Part shown: in pieces, positions 1-8,728 of the stretch
Position numbering within the stretch: the first letter of the stretch is position 1
Layout of the letters: every line of letters begins with the position of its first letter
The notes under the pieces: generated by a model
What the model saw: only the letters and a program-made list of their open reading frames with translations
The model's database searches: none
What the model was told of the DNA's origin: nothing
Translations under genes and position numbers: made by a program
Assembly (NCBI GenBank): GCA_934216615.1
Contig: CAKQCB010000006.1
Coordinates: 134,303-198,302, forward strand
DNA: 64,000 nucleotides
From: an uncultured Anaerolineae bacterium
Lineage (GTDB): Bacteria; Chloroflexota; Anaerolineae; Aggregatilineales; Phototrophicaceae
Direction of reading: 5' to 3'

Positions 1-1
1 C

Positions 2-73
2 CTAGCGGCTGAAGGCAGCATTGTTTCATCGGATTCGGGACGTGACATTGTCCCCGTAACGTCAGCTCATTAA
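2..73 (+). CDS. C-terminal end of a gene upstream of nuoJ, probably nuoI (partial)
   Basis: An open frame enters from the left edge and ends at a TAA at 71-73, giving 23 C-terminal residues (ending VPVTSAH). The fragment is too short to show a domain. It stops 27 bases before the nuoJ start, and in complex I operons the gene before nuoJ is normally nuoI, the 2x[4Fe-4S] ferredoxin-like subunit, so NuoI is an inference from order alone. Confidence 0.5.
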   Translation, partial: LAAEGSIVSSDSGRDIVPVTSAH

Positions 74-100
74 AGCGCGGCATGAAGAGAGGAAATGTTC

Positions 101-625
101 ATGTTAGAACTTAACGCGCAGTTAATCGCTTTTTTGATCGCGAGTCTGTTCTCTTTGGGTGGGGCGTTGGGCGTCGTCACCAGCCGAAACCTGATTCGTG
201 GCGCGGTGTACTTGATCATCAGCTTGTTAGGTGGCGCGGGGATGTTCGTCCTGCTCAGCGCTCCATTCCTAGCAACCGTTCAAGTATTGGTATACATCGG
301 CGCGATTGCCATTCTCATTATTTTCGCGGTCATGCTCACTCGAGGAATGACACAAATGCGCGAAGTGTTCAACCGCCAATGGTGGTTGAGCGCAATCGTG
401 GCGGGTCTGTTGTTCATCGTACTTGCGGCTGGGGTCATTTTCCCGATTTGGGGTGAAGGTGGAACCAACCCCAATATGCCAGTGAGTGATGCGGTGGCAA
501 CCACCCGTGATTTGGGTGTTGCGCTTGTGGATGGGAATCAATTTGTTCTGCCGTTTGAAGTCGCTTCATTACTTTTGACAGCGGCAATGATCGGCGCAAT
601 TTTGATCGCCCGCGACAATGAATAA
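101..625 (+). CDS. nuoJ: NADH-quinone oxidoreductase subunit J
   Basis: NuoJ is a membrane subunit of respiratory complex I, next to the quinone site and at the start of the proton-translocating arm. The 174-residue product is almost entirely hydrophobic with about five membrane helices. It has the family signature around residues 65-90 (VQVLVYIGAIAILIIFAVML) and ends in the typical LLLTAAMIGAILIARD. An ATG at 95 is also possible, but GAGAGG at 87-92 lies 8 bases before the ATG at 101 and only 2 before 95, so 101 is chosen. It is followed 15 bases later by nuoK in the same transcription unit. Confidence 0.93.
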   Translation: MLELNAQLIAFLIASLFSLGGALGVVTSRNLIRGAVYLIISLLGGAGMFVLLSAPFLATVQVLVYIGAIAILIIFAVMLTRGMTQMREVFNRQWWLSAIVAGLLFIVLAAGVIFPIWGEGGTNPNMPVSDAVATTRDLGVALVDGNQFVLPFEVASLLLTAAMIGAILIARDNE

Positions 626-640
626 AGGTGGTGTAGAGTG

Positions 641-949
641 ATGGTTCCTCTCTGGTTGTACCTCGTCGTCGCTGCGGGCTTGTTCTGCATCGGCATCTAC
701 GGGGTGCTTTCGCGCCGTAACGCGGTTGCAATTTTAATGAGCGTTGAATTGATGTTAAATGCAGTCAATATCAACTTAGTCGCATTTTGGCGCTATACCG
801 CGCCAGAAAATGTGGCTGGACAGGTTTTTGCGGCGTTTGTTTTTGTGGTCGCCGCTGCTGAGGCCGCCGTCGGCTTAGCAATTATCATCTCAATCTACCG
901 CAATAAACGCTCTGTCGTCGTAGACGACGTGAACCTGTTGAAAGGGTAG
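641..949 (+). CDS. nuoK: NADH-quinone oxidoreductase subunit K
   Basis: NuoK is the small three-helix antiporter-like subunit of complex I (homologous to MrpC). The product is 102 residues, the usual length. Both intramembrane glutamates needed for proton transfer are visible: E36 in [10 protein letters not shown] and E74 in [10 protein letters not shown], matching E36 and E72 of the E. coli protein. A GTG at 638 is in frame, but the ATG at 641 is better placed after AAAGGTGG (624-631). It lies between nuoJ and nuoL with short gaps, as expected in a co-transcribed nuo operon. Confidence 0.95.
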   Translation: MVPLWLYLVVAAGLFCIGIYGVLSRRNAVAILMSVELMLNAVNINLVAFWRYTAPENVAGQVFAAFVFVVAAAEAAVGLAIIISIYRNKRSVVVDDVNLLKG

Positions 950-967
950 GGGGACACGGGCTGAATT

Positions 968-3355
968 ATGGACTTAAATGCTTTTTTTAGTGATCCCAAT
1001 CTGCTGCCGTGGTTGATTCCGGTCGGCCCACTGCTGGCTTTTGTGATCATCACATTGCTGACGAATCGCAGTAAATGGATTCCAGCGACAAGCGAAGAAT
1101 ACGGTGGACACCATCCCGATTATGAGGGGATGATGGTGCCTGTCGTCACAAAGACCAGCCGCATCGTCTCGATTATCGTCGGCATGATCGGTATTTTGGC
1201 CGCGTGGTTCATCAGCTTGTCGGTGGTTTTTGAAGCGACGAGTTTGCCACACTTGGGCGAAGAAGTTTTACAAAGCGCGCTCGTGTGGTTAGACACAGGT
1301 CGTACAAGTTTTGAGATGGGGGTATTGATTGACCCCTTAACCGTTGCCATGCTCATCATGGTACCCTTTGCTTGTACGCTCATCTTTATCTACTCCATTG
1401 GTTACATGGCACATGACCCTCGGCAATCACGCTTCTTCAGCTTGATTGCTTTGTTTTCGGGCGCGATGCTGACCCTCGTCGTTGCGGACAACCTTCTTCT
1501 GTTGTTCGTCGGCTGGGAAATCATGGGGCTTTGTTCTTATATGTTGATCGGGTTCTGGTTTGAAAAGCCAAGCGCTTACAAAGCAGCGATCAAAGCATTT
1601 ACGACAACCCGTATCGCAGATGTCATCATGCTCTTGGGGATCGCGTACTTGTACGCATCGACCGGAACATTGAGCTTCCGCGAAATTGTGTTTAACCAAG
1701 CGACACTGGATGCGCTTGCTTCAACCCCCGCGTTGTTGATTCCAAGCCTGAGTGCGGCCAGCTTGATCGGTATTTTCCTGATCATCGGCACAATCGGTAA
1801 ATCAGCACAATTCCCATTACACGTCTGGCTTCCAGACGCGATGGAAGGGCCAACCCCTGTCAGCGCGATGATTCACGCGGCAGCGATGGTGAGCGCGGGT
1901 GTTTACGCAGTCATTCGTATGTATCCTCTGTTTGAAGCAGGTGGTAACCCACATCATGGCGACTTTACCGCCCCGCTGACCTTGATGGCAGTCGTAGGTT
2001 CTTTCACTGCGTTATTTGCGGCGACGATTGCCGTTGCTCAATATGACGTGAAGAAAGTGCTCGCGTACTCGACCATTTCTCAGCTTGGGTTTATGGTCGC
2101 GGCCTTGGGCATCGGCGCGTACATCGCGGCGGCCTTCCACTTGCTGACACACGCTTTCTTCAAAGCGCTCTTGTTCATGGCTTCGGGTGCGGTGATTCAC
2201 GGCATGGAACACGGTGAACATCACGTTCATCATGCCCATCACGGCCACGATGACGACGATGATGATGAAGTGGTTCACGCTCTGCCCGCGCATACAGAAG
2301 GGCATGACGCACACGCGCACGATACACACGATCATGCGCATGACGAACACGGCGAGGGTGCTCACGGGCACTTTGACCCACAAGATATGTTCAACATGGG
2401 TGGTTTGCGTAAAACCATGCCTGTCACTTTCATCACCTTCTTAATCGGTGGGTTGTCACTGTCAGGGTTCCCATTAATCACAGCAGGGTTCTGGTCGAAA
2501 GATGAAATCCTCGCGGAAGCATGGTTAGGGGCAACCGAAGGATATGGCCTCCATGCGTTGGTCTTCATTTGCTTGGCATTAGCGGCTTTCTTGACCGCCT
2601 TCTACACGATGCGCCAAATCGGTTTGACCTTCTGGGGTGAAGCCCGTACTGAAGAAGCAAAACATGCCAACCTCGGTCAAGGGATTGTCAGCGCGACAAT
2701 GACCTTACCGCTGATTTTGTTATCGTTCTTTGCGATTTTTGCAGGGTTTGTCGGCGTTCCTTCAGACTTCCCCGTGTTCGGGGCGATCTTCTCGCCAGAA
2801 CATAACCTGATCCATCACTTCTTAGCGTATGGATTGTTACATCACCCGCCGACCATCGCCTTTAACCCCTTCCCCGTGTTGGTTTCCTTCGCTGTGGCGT
2901 TGGGCGGTATCGGTTTAGGGTGGTTGATGTATTGGCGTAAGCCGTTGACCGCAGGACAACCAGACCCCTTGGTGTCGATCCTCGGCCCTGTTTACCCGAT
3001 TTTGCAAAACAAATACTACATTGATGAAGTGTACGTTCGCGTTTTTGTGAAACCAAGCCAATGGTTCTCCAAAGTGGTGGCGTATGAGTTCATTGATAAA
3101 GGTATCATCGACGGTTTCTTACACCTGATTGCTCGCGTATTCACCTTCATCGGTGACTTCATCAAGACCATGAACATGTGGTTGATTGATGGGGTTGGTG
3201 ACGGTGTGCCCGAATTGATCGGACGTTTCGGCGTTTGGTTCCGTCGCATCCAAACCGGCTTGGTTCAACAATATATGTTGTTGATCGTTATCGCCGCGCT
3301 GGTTATCGTTATCCTGTTCGCCCTCTCGACGGGCGTCCTGCAAGCTGCCCCATGA
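968..3355 (+). CDS. nuoL: NADH-quinone oxidoreductase subunit L with a His/Asp-rich insertion
   Basis: NuoL is the distal proton-pumping antiporter subunit of complex I and carries the long lateral helix. The 795-residue product shows the core signature (PLHVWLPDAMEGPTPVSAMI), the TM7 lysine at K278 (GKSAQ) and the THAFFKALLF helix with paired histidines and lysine. It is longer than the roughly 610-660 residues of common NuoL proteins. One reason is an insertion at about residues 412-470 with some 19 histidines, a run of six aspartates and many other acidic residues. The insertion lies directly before the conserved MGGLRK segment. The frame stays open through it and the downstream sequence is canonical, so it is not a frameshift. 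The C-terminus keeps the amphipathic helix and final membrane segment. Confidence 0.95.
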   Translation: MDLNAFFSDPNLLPWLIPVGPLLAFVIITLLTNRSKWIPATSEEYGGHHPDYEGMMVPVVTKTSRIVSIIVGMIGILAAWFISLSVVFEATSLPHLGEEVLQSALVWLDTGRTSFEMGVLIDPLTVAMLIMVPFACTLIFIYSIGYMAHDPRQSRFFSLIALFSGAMLTLVVADNLLLLFVGWEIMGLCSYMLIGFWFEKPSAYKAAIKAFTTTRIADVIMLLGIAYLYASTGTLSFREIVFNQATLDALASTPALLIPSLSAASLIGIFLIIGTIGKSAQFPLHVWLPDAMEGPTPVSAMIHAAAMVSAGVYAVIRMYPLFEAGGNPHHGDFTAPLTLMAVVGSFTALFAATIAVAQYDVKKVLAYSTISQLGFMVAALGIGAYIAAAFHLLTHAFFKALLFMASGAVIHGMEHGEHHVHHAHHGHDDDDDDEVVHALPAHTEGHDAHAHDTHDHAHDEHGEGAHGHFDPQDMFNMGGLRKTMPVTFITFLIGGLSLSGFPLITAGFWSKDEILAEAWLGATEGYGLHALVFICLALAAFLTAFYTMRQIGLTFWGEARTEEAKHANLGQGIVSATMTLPLILLSFFAIFAGFVGVPSDFPVFGAIFSPEHNLIHHFLAYGLLHHPPTIAFNPFPVLVSFAVALGGIGLGWLMYWRKPLTAGQPDPLVSILGPVYPILQNKYYIDEVYVRVFVKPSQWFSKVVAYEFIDKGIIDGFLHLIARVFTFIGDFIKTMNMWLIDGVGDGVPELIGRFGVWFRRIQTGLVQQYMLLIVIAALVIVILFALSTGVLQAAP

Positions 3356-3365
3356 GGTGCAATTC

Positions 3366-4961
3366 ATGACGGTTATAGGCATTGACGTACTTGGTTTCTT
3401 GGTCGTCGCCCCCGCGATTGCTGCGCTCATTTTGCTGCTTTTGCCGCAGAACAAGACCGTTGCTCGGTGGACGGCACTCACGTTTGCGACGATCATCTGC
3501 GGGGTATCCGTAGCGACGTTCTTCGCATACAACAGTGTAGCATCTGGTTACCAGCTTGAAGTACAGGTTCCTTGGTTCGAATTGTTAGGCGCATCATGGC
3601 ACATCGGTATTGATGGGATCAGCGCTTCAATGGTTCTGCTCACGGGGATTCTGCTTCCGCTGGCAGTGCTCATCAGCTTTGAAATAGAAGATCGTGTAAA
3701 TACCCACATGGCGTTGATTCTGTTCTTCGCCACCGGGTTGTTCGGCACGTTTGTCGCTTTAGACTTGATGATCTTCTTCTTATTCTACGAACTCTCCTTG
3801 GTGCCGATGTATTTCATCATCAACCAATGGGGTGGGCCGAACCGTAAATACGCTTCGACCAAATTCTTCATCTACTCGTTGGGCGGTTCTTTGGGGATGC
3901 TCCTCGCAACCCAGCTCATCGGTATCACCGCAGGAACGTTCGATATCCCCACCTTAGTGACCGAAACAGGTCGCTGGATCAACTTACAACCGGAAGGTGG
4001 ATTGTTCCTCGGGATCGACATCAGCACAGTGAAAGCTCTCTCGTTCCTCGGCTTCTTCATCGCCTTCTGTATCAAGGTTCCTGTATGGCCTTTCCATACA
4101 TGGTTGCCCGATGCGCACAGTGAAGCACCAACCGCAGGTTCAATGCTGTTGGCGGGCGTGATGCTCAAGCTCGGTGCTTACGGTTTCCTACGTTTGGTCA
4201 TCCCGCTTTTCCCTGACGTTTGGGTGAGCGAGATCAATATCTTTGGCGTATTTTCCGCCAACTGGGCGCATATCTTCGCGGTGCTTTCGGTGCTTGGGAT
4301 TGTGCTCGGCGCGTTCGCCGCGTTTGGACAGACCGACATCAAGCGCTTAGTGGCGTACAGCTCGGTGAATCACATGGGGTTTGTCGCGCTCGGCTTGGCT
4401 GTGACCGCGTTGGTCTACAGTGAACAATTCATGGCAGGCGGAACGTCGCTGTTCAATCACGATGCGATCTTGGCGACTAACGGCGCTGTGATGCAGATGT
4501 TCAATCACGGTTTAAGTTCAGCCGGCATGTTCTTGTTAGCAGGGGCGATTTATCACAAGACCCATACCCGCGATATGACGCAGTATGGGGGCTTGTGGGT
4601 CAAAGCACCGATTTATGGTGGCATCTTTATCTTCACCAGTATGGCAAGTCTCGGCTTACCGGGCTTAAACGGCTTCGTAAGCGAATTCTTAGTGGTGCGC
4701 GGTGCATGGTCAGTCTTTACGGTGCTGACTGTGATTTCAATGCTCGGGTTATTGTTCACCGGGGGTTACATCTTGAAGGGGATTCGTTCCGTCCTTCATG
4801 GGCCATTCAACCTTCACTGGCGGGACTATCACCTTGAAATTGAACTGCGTGAGTTTGTGGCAATCGCTCCACTGATGATTCTGATGCTCATCACTGGGAT
4901 TGCGCCGAACTGGATTTTGTCCGTTATTAATGCGACGGTCACTCGGATTCTCGGCGGGTAA
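3366..4961 (+). CDS. nuoM: NADH-quinone oxidoreductase subunit M, first copy
   Basis: This is a proton-translocating antiporter-like subunit of complex I. The 531-residue product has about 14 membrane helices, the TM5 glutamate (FLFYELSLVPMYFII) and the TM7 lysine K237 in CIKVPVWPFHTWLPDAHSEA, so the proton path looks complete. A GTG at 3357 is in frame, but GAGGTG at 3354-3359 is well spaced for the ATG at 3366. The gene starts 10 bases after the nuoL stop, so translation is probably coupled. It is followed directly by a second, diverged nuoM. Confidence 0.93.
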   Translation: MTVIGIDVLGFLVVAPAIAALILLLLPQNKTVARWTALTFATIICGVSVATFFAYNSVASGYQLEVQVPWFELLGASWHIGIDGISASMVLLTGILLPLAVLISFEIEDRVNTHMALILFFATGLFGTFVALDLMIFFLFYELSLVPMYFIINQWGGPNRKYASTKFFIYSLGGSLGMLLATQLIGITAGTFDIPTLVTETGRWINLQPEGGLFLGIDISTVKALSFLGFFIAFCIKVPVWPFHTWLPDAHSEAPTAGSMLLAGVMLKLGAYGFLRLVIPLFPDVWVSEINIFGVFSANWAHIFAVLSVLGIVLGAFAAFGQTDIKRLVAYSSVNHMGFVALGLAVTALVYSEQFMAGGTSLFNHDAILATNGAVMQMFNHGLSSAGMFLLAGAIYHKTHTRDMTQYGGLWVKAPIYGGIFIFTSMASLGLPGLNGFVSEFLVVRGAWSVFTVLTVISMLGLLFTGGYILKGIRSVLHGPFNLHWRDYHLEIELREFVAIAPLMILMLITGIAPNWILSVINATVTRILGG

Positions 4962-4970
4962 GGGTAGATC

Positions 4971-6662
4971 ATGGTACAAGCTTCATTTCCGGTTCTGAGC
5001 CTGCTGATTTTCGTTCCGATCATTGCGGGTATTATCATCCTCTTGCTTAAAGAGGAACAAAAGGATCTCATTCGTGGGATCGCAATTACGGCAGCAGGGG
5101 TGGTTTTTGCCCTTGGTTTGTTCGTCTACGCTTCTTATAGCAATAGTGTTTCAACGTTAACTGCCACCCAAACGGAACTTTTGGAAAGTGGCGGGGACAG
5201 CGTTGCAACCACGATGTTTGAAGAAACTATCGCCTTTGAAGAGAAGGTTGACTGGATTCCCAGCTTGGGAATCAGTTATCACGTAGGGGTTGATGGCCTC
5301 AGCGTGCCTATGGTCTTGCTCACAGGCATGGTAACTGTCGCGGGTGTCCTCGTCTCATGGAAGATTGAAGACCGCACCCGTGAATTCATGGCCTTCTTCT
5401 TACTCCTCGTTGCAGGGGTGTTAGGGGTGTTTGTCGCGCTTGATATGTTCGTGTTGTTCTTCTTCTACGAACTCGCGATCTTCCCCATGTACTTATTGAT
5501 TGCAACGTGGGGCTGGGTGAAGCTACGCGAATACGCGGCGATGAAACTGACGCTGTATATCTTGATCGGCTCGATGGTTGCGCTGGTCGGCGTCATCGCC
5601 ATGTACTTTGTCGCGGGCGACTTCTTCAGCACCACAGGCGCGGCGCTACTGCCCGCTGGTGAATCTGCTTACAGCTTTAGTATTCCACACATCATGTTGG
5701 CCGCTGAAAATGGCGCCTTTGATGTGGTCGGTTATCTCGGCATTGAGGGCGTGACGTTCGCCCAATTCTGGTTCCCCTTCATCTTCATCGGCTTCGCAGT
5801 CTTGGCGGGTGTGTTCCCCTTCCACAACTGGAGTCCTGATGGTCACGTGGCGGCACCTACCGCAGTCTCGATGATCCACGCAGGCGTGTTGATGAAGTTG
5901 GGTGCATTCGCGGCCTTGCGCGTTGGGGTACAGATGTTACCTGAAGGCGCTCAAGTACACTTGCCGTGGATTGTGTTACTCACCCTGATCAATGTGGTGT
6001 ATGGTGCGTTCATCGCCTTCCGCCAACGTGACTTTAAGTATGTGATCGGCTTCTCGTCGGTCAGTCACATGGGGTTGGTGGCGATGGGTTTTGCCACCAT
6101 GAACATGACAGGCATGACAGGCGCGGGCTTACAAATGTTCAGTCACGGCGCGATGACCGCGTTATTCTTCGGTTGTGTCGGTATGGTGTATGACCGTGCC
6201 CACACGCGCGATATTCCTAGCTTGGGCGGTTTCATGAAAGTGATGCCTTGGGTCGGGATCGCGTTTATCGTCGGCGGTTTGACCAGTATGGGTATGCCCG
6301 GCCTCAGCGGGTATATTGCTGAATTCCCAATCTTCGCTGGGTTATTCCAAGCCTCTGAACAAGTTTCCTTGACCATCGGCAGTTTTACGCTCAGCAACTA
6401 CTATGCAGTGATCGCCGTCTTGTCCGCACTTGGGATTGTCATCACGGCAGGGTATGTGCTTCGGGTCACTGGACAGGTATTCATGGGCGAGTTTGACCGG
6501 GAAAAGTTCCCGGATGTTGATGACATTACTGTGCGCGAACGCTTTGTGTTGATCTTCTTGGGAGCGCCATTGTTGATCCTCGGTATGGTTCCGTCGGTCA
6601 TGGCTCCGATATTAGAAGTCGGGTTGCGCCCAGTTCTCGCAATTCTTAATGGGGGAGCATAA
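4971..6662 (+). CDS. NADH-quinone oxidoreductase subunit M, second diverged copy
   Basis: A second NuoM-type antiporter subunit (563 residues) starts 9 bases after the first copy. It keeps the TM5 glutamate (FFFYELAIFPMYLLI) and the TM8 lysine (GVLMKLGAFAALR). The segment equivalent to the TM7 lysine motif reads VLAGVFPFHNW, with leucine 278 where the first copy has lysine. It also has an extended loop after the first helix (about residues 45-95). Tandem M-type subunits are known in several lineages, so the arrangement is real rather than an assembly artefact; the two copies differ throughout. Its place in the complex, and whether it still pumps protons, cannot be read from the sequence. Confidence 0.88.
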   Translation: MVQASFPVLSLLIFVPIIAGIIILLLKEEQKDLIRGIAITAAGVVFALGLFVYASYSNSVSTLTATQTELLESGGDSVATTMFEETIAFEEKVDWIPSLGISYHVGVDGLSVPMVLLTGMVTVAGVLVSWKIEDRTREFMAFFLLLVAGVLGVFVALDMFVLFFFYELAIFPMYLLIATWGWVKLREYAAMKLTLYILIGSMVALVGVIAMYFVAGDFFSTTGAALLPAGESAYSFSIPHIMLAAENGAFDVVGYLGIEGVTFAQFWFPFIFIGFAVLAGVFPFHNWSPDGHVAAPTAVSMIHAGVLMKLGAFAALRVGVQMLPEGAQVHLPWIVLLTLINVVYGAFIAFRQRDFKYVIGFSSVSHMGLVAMGFATMNMTGMTGAGLQMFSHGAMTALFFGCVGMVYDRAHTRDIPSLGGFMKVMPWVGIAFIVGGLTSMGMPGLSGYIAEFPIFAGLFQASEQVSLTIGSFTLSNYYAVIAVLSALGIVITAGYVLRVTGQVFMGEFDREKFPDVDDITVRERFVLIFLGAPLLILGMVPSVMAPILEVGLRPVLAILNGGA

Positions 6663-6664
6663 CC

Positions 6665-8179
6665 GTGCAAGAATTTGATTTTCTTCGCAGCTTGCCCTCC
6701 ATCGCGCCAGAGATTGGTCTTACGATCATGGCTGTGGTGGTGTTGGGGCTTGACCTGTACTTGCCAGAGAGCCGTCGCCGTATCATCCCACTGGTGACAG
6801 GTATCAGCTTAAGCCTGATTGCGTTAGTCTCCCTGTTGCTCTTCAGCCCAACCTCTGAAACGAGTGGGTTGTACTGGGGTGGCATGGTCACTTATGACAC
6901 ACTCGGCCATCTCTTTAAGGTGATGGTGGTCATTGCAGGCGCATTGACCGCATTCATAACGACGGATGTCAAAGGCATTGGCACAAAAGGTGAGTTCTAT
7001 ATCATCGTCATTGTGTCTACCTTGGGCGGTACGCTGATCAGTTCAGCGGCTGACCTGATTATGATCTTCCTCGCGCTGGAAACGGCGACGATTCCACTTT
7101 ACATTTTGGCGGCTTTCAAACGGGACGATGCAAAGTCTTCTGAAAGCGGTATGAAATATTTCTTGTTTGGCTCGTTTGCTTCGGGTTTACTGCTCTACGG
7201 TTTAAGTTTACTGTACGGGTTCACCGGTCAGACCAACCTGCAAGCGATTGCGACCTATTTAAGCACGCCTGAATTTTCAACCAATGCGCTTCCGGTTTTG
7301 GTGGCGTTAACGCTCATCATCGTGGGCTTTGGGTTCAAAATCAGCGCGGCGCCGTTCCACTTTTGGACGCCTGATGTCTATGAAGGCGCACCTACACCGA
7401 CCACTGCATTCTTGAGCGTCGGCAGTAAATCCGCCAGTTTCGCGCTGTTAATCCGTTTCTTGTTGATGGCTTTCCCGCACGGCATCGTTTTGAACGGCTT
7501 CGAAATCAGCACGTTCTGGGCGCAGTTAGCGGCGGTCTTAGCCGTTGCGTCAATGCTCGTTGGCAACTTGATCGCGCTGGCGCAGACCAACATCAAACGC
7601 CTCTTGGCTTATTCATCCATTGCCCAAGCAGGGTATACCTTAATCGGTATTGCGTCGCTCGGCTCTGTACAAGGTCAAGAACAAGCGATTGCCGCAATCG
7701 CCTTCTATATGTTCATGTACACATTCACGAACTTGTTGGCGTTCGCTGTAGTGATCGTATTCGCTGAAGCTACGGGCACAGAAAACATTCGAGATTTTGC
7801 AGGGTTGAGCCGTCGCAGTCCGGGCTTAGCCTTAGCATTGACGATTGCCTTGCTGTCGCTGGCGGGTATTCCCCCGGGGGCAGGCTTCATCGGCAAGTTC
7901 TTCTTGTTCCAAGCGGCTGTTGAATCTGGCCTCATCTGGCTGGCGATTGTGGGTGTTTTGACCTCATTAGTTGCTTTGTACTACTATTTGATGGTTATCA
8001 AGGTCATGTATGTAGACCGTAGCGAAGACGAAGCTAAGCCGATTCCCGCGTCACCCGTTTACGTTTGGGTGATCACGGCCATGCTGGTGATCGTCGTTTT
8101 GCTCGGTTCCATCGGCGTACAACCGATCTTCGATTGGGCCGCGCGTGGCGCTCAGTCGTTGTTGGGTGGCAGTCTGTAG
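6665..8179 (+). CDS. nuoN: NADH-quinone oxidoreductase subunit N
   Basis: NuoN is the third antiporter-like subunit of complex I. The 504-residue product begins with GTG, two bases after the previous stop, with GGGGGAG just upstream. It has the diagnostic GFKISAAPFHFWTPDVYEGAPTP segment containing the TM7 lysine, ALETATIPLYIL in TM5, and the conserved AGIPPGAGFIGKFFLF of TM12. It is the last gene of the nuo transcription unit; a hairpin follows at about 8214. Confidence 0.95.
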   Translation: MQEFDFLRSLPSIAPEIGLTIMAVVVLGLDLYLPESRRRIIPLVTGISLSLIALVSLLLFSPTSETSGLYWGGMVTYDTLGHLFKVMVVIAGALTAFITTDVKGIGTKGEFYIIVIVSTLGGTLISSAADLIMIFLALETATIPLYILAAFKRDDAKSSESGMKYFLFGSFASGLLLYGLSLLYGFTGQTNLQAIATYLSTPEFSTNALPVLVALTLIIVGFGFKISAAPFHFWTPDVYEGAPTPTTAFLSVGSKSASFALLIRFLLMAFPHGIVLNGFEISTFWAQLAAVLAVASMLVGNLIALAQTNIKRLLAYSSIAQAGYTLIGIASLGSVQGQEQAIAAIAFYMFMYTFTNLLAFAVVIVFAEATGTENIRDFAGLSRRSPGLALALTIALLSLAGIPPGAGFIGKFFLFQAAVESGLIWLAIVGVLTSLVALYYYLMVIKVMYVDRSEDEAKPIPASPVYVWVITAMLVIVVLLGSIGVQPIFDWAARGAQSLLGGSL

Positions 8180-8213
8180 TTCTACGGGTTCTATTCGAGT
8201 TCATCAAAACAAC

Positions 8214-8239
8214 TTGGGGCGCATTTCGGTGCGCTCCAA
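8214..8239 (+). terminator. Hairpin after nuoN, possible terminator
   Basis: TTGGGGCGCA and TGCGCTCCAA pair over 10 bp with one G-U pair around a 6-base loop. There is no U-run after it, so it may act as an RNA-stabilising end or a factor-dependent terminator rather than a classical one. The rest of 8180-8362 holds the atp promoter and no gene. Confidence 0.5.
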
Positions 8240-8309
8240 CTGTGTCAGCAAGAAGATTAAAAAGTTCGAGTTACTTATAAAGTTGGTCATTTTTGCTAAA
8301 TGAAATTCT

Positions 8310-8338
8310 TTGGAATTTTATACCGATTGTGATAAAAT
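8310..8338 (+). promoter_or_regulatory. Promoter of the atp (F0) operon
   Basis: TTGGAA at 8310-8315 and TAAAAT at 8333-8338 are separated by 17 bases and lie 24 bases before the first ATG of the F0 operon. Spacing and sequence fit a housekeeping sigma-factor promoter. Confidence 0.65.
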
Positions 8339-8362
8339 TCGCGAAAGCTCGAGAAAAGTCTG

Positions 8363-8674
8363 ATGTCATTACCCATTGATCCGCAAGAATCCGCTAATAC
8401 TGGGGAAAATTTGCGCGTCAGAAACTTGACCTTAGCTGCATTTGCCGGTTTAAGTGGATGTTTTACAGTCACAATCATTGTGGCTGCGCTGTTAATCGGG
8501 TTGTGGTTAGATGCACATTTTCAACAACGTGGACCGTTTACCATTGGGTTGTTGTTGTTGAGCTTTCCTATCAGTTTATTTGTGATGGTGCGTACTGCGC
8601 TGGGTTCGGTGAAAAGCATTCGAACACAGCCTTTGAATGAACGACATCAAGAGTCGAACACGGAGGAGGGATAG
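8363..8674 (+). CDS. AtpZ/AtpI-like small membrane protein of the ATP synthase operon
   Basis: The 103-residue protein has two membrane helices (about residues 26-54 and 58-82), a short polar N-terminus and a charged C-terminal tail. Small two-helix proteins of the AtpZ or AtpI families commonly precede atpB and are implicated in Mg2+ or c-ring assembly functions. Assignment here rests on hydrophobic profile, size and position, not on a clear motif. It is the first gene after the promoter at 8310-8338. Confidence 0.65.
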   Translation: MSLPIDPQESANTGENLRVRNLTLAAFAGLSGCFTVTIIVAALLIGLWLDAHFQQRGPFTIGLLLLSFPISLFVMVRTALGSVKSIRTQPLNERHQESNTEEG

Positions 8675-8677
8675 TCT

Positions 8678-8728
8678 TTGATACGATTTTTGAAGATGTG
8701 TCGAAGTAAAGGAGAGCCGACACTATGA
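8678..8728 (+). CDS. Possible 16-codon coupling ORF before atpB
   Basis: A strong ribosome binding site (GGAGGAGGG, 8662-8670) sits 7 bases before a TTG that opens a 16-residue frame (MIRFLKMCRSKGEPTL). Its TGA overlaps the atpB ATG as ATGA. atpB has its own site (AAGGAGA, about 8708-8714) inside this ORF. It could be a translational-coupling device setting AtpB synthesis, or a chance frame; no homology can be argued for a peptide this short. Confidence 0.3.
   Translation: MIRFLKMCRSKGEPTL

Noticed and set aside
2205..2400. Frameshift or chimeric sequence in nuoL because of the abrupt His/Asp-rich run
   Set aside because: The frame is uninterrupted, GC and codon pattern fit and the downstream part is canonical NuoL. 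It is kept as an insertion.
4971..6662. Second nuoM as a duplicated assembly segment
   Set aside because: The two copies differ throughout in length and residues, and tandem NuoM genes are known in several phyla.
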